Below, one piece after another: positions 63,001 to 64,000 of a stretch of DNA of 64,000 nucleotides. The DNA is taken from contig NC_053392.1 of the NCBI RefSeq assembly GCF_905171765.1, forward strand, positions 102,970,220 to 103,034,219, in the 5' to 3' direction. Origin of the DNA: Bufo bufo (Eukaryota > Chordata > Amphibia > Anura > Bufonidae). The notes beneath the pieces are model-generated. The model searched no databases and had not been told where the DNA came from. It saw nothing but the letters and a program-made list of their open reading frames with translations. Both the position numbers and the translations under genes were made by a program. Within the stretch, counting starts at the first letter, position 1; each line of letters starts with the position of its first letter.

Positions 63001-63089
63001 GTTTGTGCAGTAGTACAGTATTCATACTACACATTTTAGTGATGGGTTCATCTGTTACTATGAAAAACCTTTTTAAATGATGGCTTCGC

Positions 63090-63405
63090 AAAAGGGGTTA
63101 TCCCATTACAACTACTGGTCAAACACCAGAATGAGGGTCCATGTTCCCCCATTTGAATGAAGCTGCAGACATGCATGTGTGCTGCTGTTCCTTTCAACTC
63201 TGTGGGGTTGTGGGAGATAACAGTGCAAGCGCTCAGCTGTCTCCAGCAGCCCCATAGAGTTGAACAGAGCAGCAGCGCACTTATTCAAATATGGGACATG
63301 AGCCCCCATTCTAGTGATCAGTGGGGCCCCCCCTGGCAATTAGACTCTTATCCTCTATCCTGTGGTTAGGGGATATATTTTTGTAATGGGACAACCCCCC
63401 TTTAA
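63090..63405. mobile_element. MITE with aaaggggttatcccatta / taatgggacaacccccctt ends
   Basis: Imperfect inverted ends with TTAA at 63402-63405. Inner pairs ccccatttgaatgaagctgc / gcgcacttattcaaatatggg and cagaatgagggtcca / agcccccattctagtg. Confidence 0.72.
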
Positions 63406-63589
63406 AGTATCCTATACAGATAATTGTGCGGGTTTATGCTCACTTTATAAATGACAAGGGAATACTTGTAGTGCACAATATATGCAGATAGCATGTCCAC
63501 CGGACATCAAGCCTTCTCAGCCATACACAGCTAGCATGGGCCATTATGCAAAATGGTTAAGTATCTCTGTCTTGCAGATATTTTTTTCA

Positions 63590-64000
63590 CGCTTGTGTCA
63601 TTGGAGGACACAGAAGACCTCAGGGATAGCTGCTGCCACTAGGCGACAACAGTATACCCCCCCTGCATACACCGAGCTAATCCGTTTTTTTTTAGCTTTG
63701 TGTCTGTAGAAGGCAGACTTGCCTGCTTGCAGGTCCGCTGATATTTTGTATTTTATACTGTTTTCCTTTATTTTCTAATGGGAATACAAGCAGTTCTAAC
63801 CTCCTACTACCCCACACTTGAGGAGGGGGACCAGCGGGTCACCAAGCCTGCTGCTCATTCCCTACTTGTGGAAGACAGCGAGGCATGGTAGATCACAAAT
63901 CCACCGTCATCCACTAGCAATGGAGTCACCTTATCAGTCAAGTCCACCAGTTTTTCCAGTGTAGCTTCCCTCCCAAAGGGGCAGCACACCGACGACGGTG
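63590..64000 (+). mobile_element. Probable left end of a diverged DIRS-like element (runs off window)
   Basis: tcacgcttgtgtcattggag + gacacagaagacc, then gggatagctgctgccac and taggcgacaacagtata, then a T-rich stretch with tagctttgtgtctgtagaag. The order and wording parallel the DIRS left termini at 11650, 39515 and 52686 (outer gggggacacaggaa, inner ggtatagct, ctaggaggcg-gacact, T-rich leader, ggcaagac). 63780-64000 resembles a GC-richer leader. The rest is outside, so the call rests on pattern only. Confidence 0.5.

Noticed and set aside
1804..63000. UGGT2 as the identity of the host gene
   Set aside because: Exon J, the exon B sequence and the linker segment before GT24 follow UGGT1, and UGGT2 differs at those places.

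Overview
This window is part of a vertebrate nuclear genome, most likely an anuran amphibian. The only host gene I can support is UGGT1 (UDP-glucose:glycoprotein glucosyltransferase 1) on the + strand. I located 27 consecutive coding exons from 1804 to 63000. They sum to 3228 nt (1076 codons) and join in frame at every junction. The gene runs off both ends: roughly the first 380 codons and the last 100 lie outside. The frog assignment is an inference from the closeness of the protein to tetrapod UGGT1 together with the repeat content (DIRS elements, L1s, dense TTAA-flanked foldback MITEs, hAT and Tc1 derivatives).

Layout: 1-8100 holds exons A-F among small MITEs. 8101-22745 is one 14.6 kb intron made almost wholly of nested transposons: a 5'-truncated L1 (+), split by a near full-length L1 (-), itself split by a DIRS retrotransposon (+) and a small hAT element. 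Target-site duplications mark both L1s and the hAT. 22746-39235 holds exons G-R with many palindromic MITEs and a 27-bp minisatellite. 39515-45436 is a DIRS element whose three reading frames (Gag-like; RT/RNase H; tyrosine recombinase) all look open. 45511-51914 holds exons S-X with a 94-bp tandem array and a foldback Tc1 derivative. 52601-59354 is a hAT transposon containing a third, decayed DIRS copy that has lost Gag and RT and carries a ~75-bp minisatellite instead. 61125-63000 holds exons Y-AA, encoding the start of the GT24 catalytic domain. DIRS ends also appear at 1-95 and, more diverged, at 63590-64000.

How it fits together: UGGT1 is the ER folding sensor that reglucosylates misfolded glycoproteins, and its coding sequence here looks intact. 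Five introns are only 79-115 bp, while the two longest owe most of their length to nested insertions. The DIRS copies all lie in the sense direction. Each keeps inverted termini plus an internal complementary region that matches its own private terminal variants, which is direct sequence support for the DIRS circle-junction replication model. I found no tRNA, rRNA, CRISPR or bacterial-type feature.
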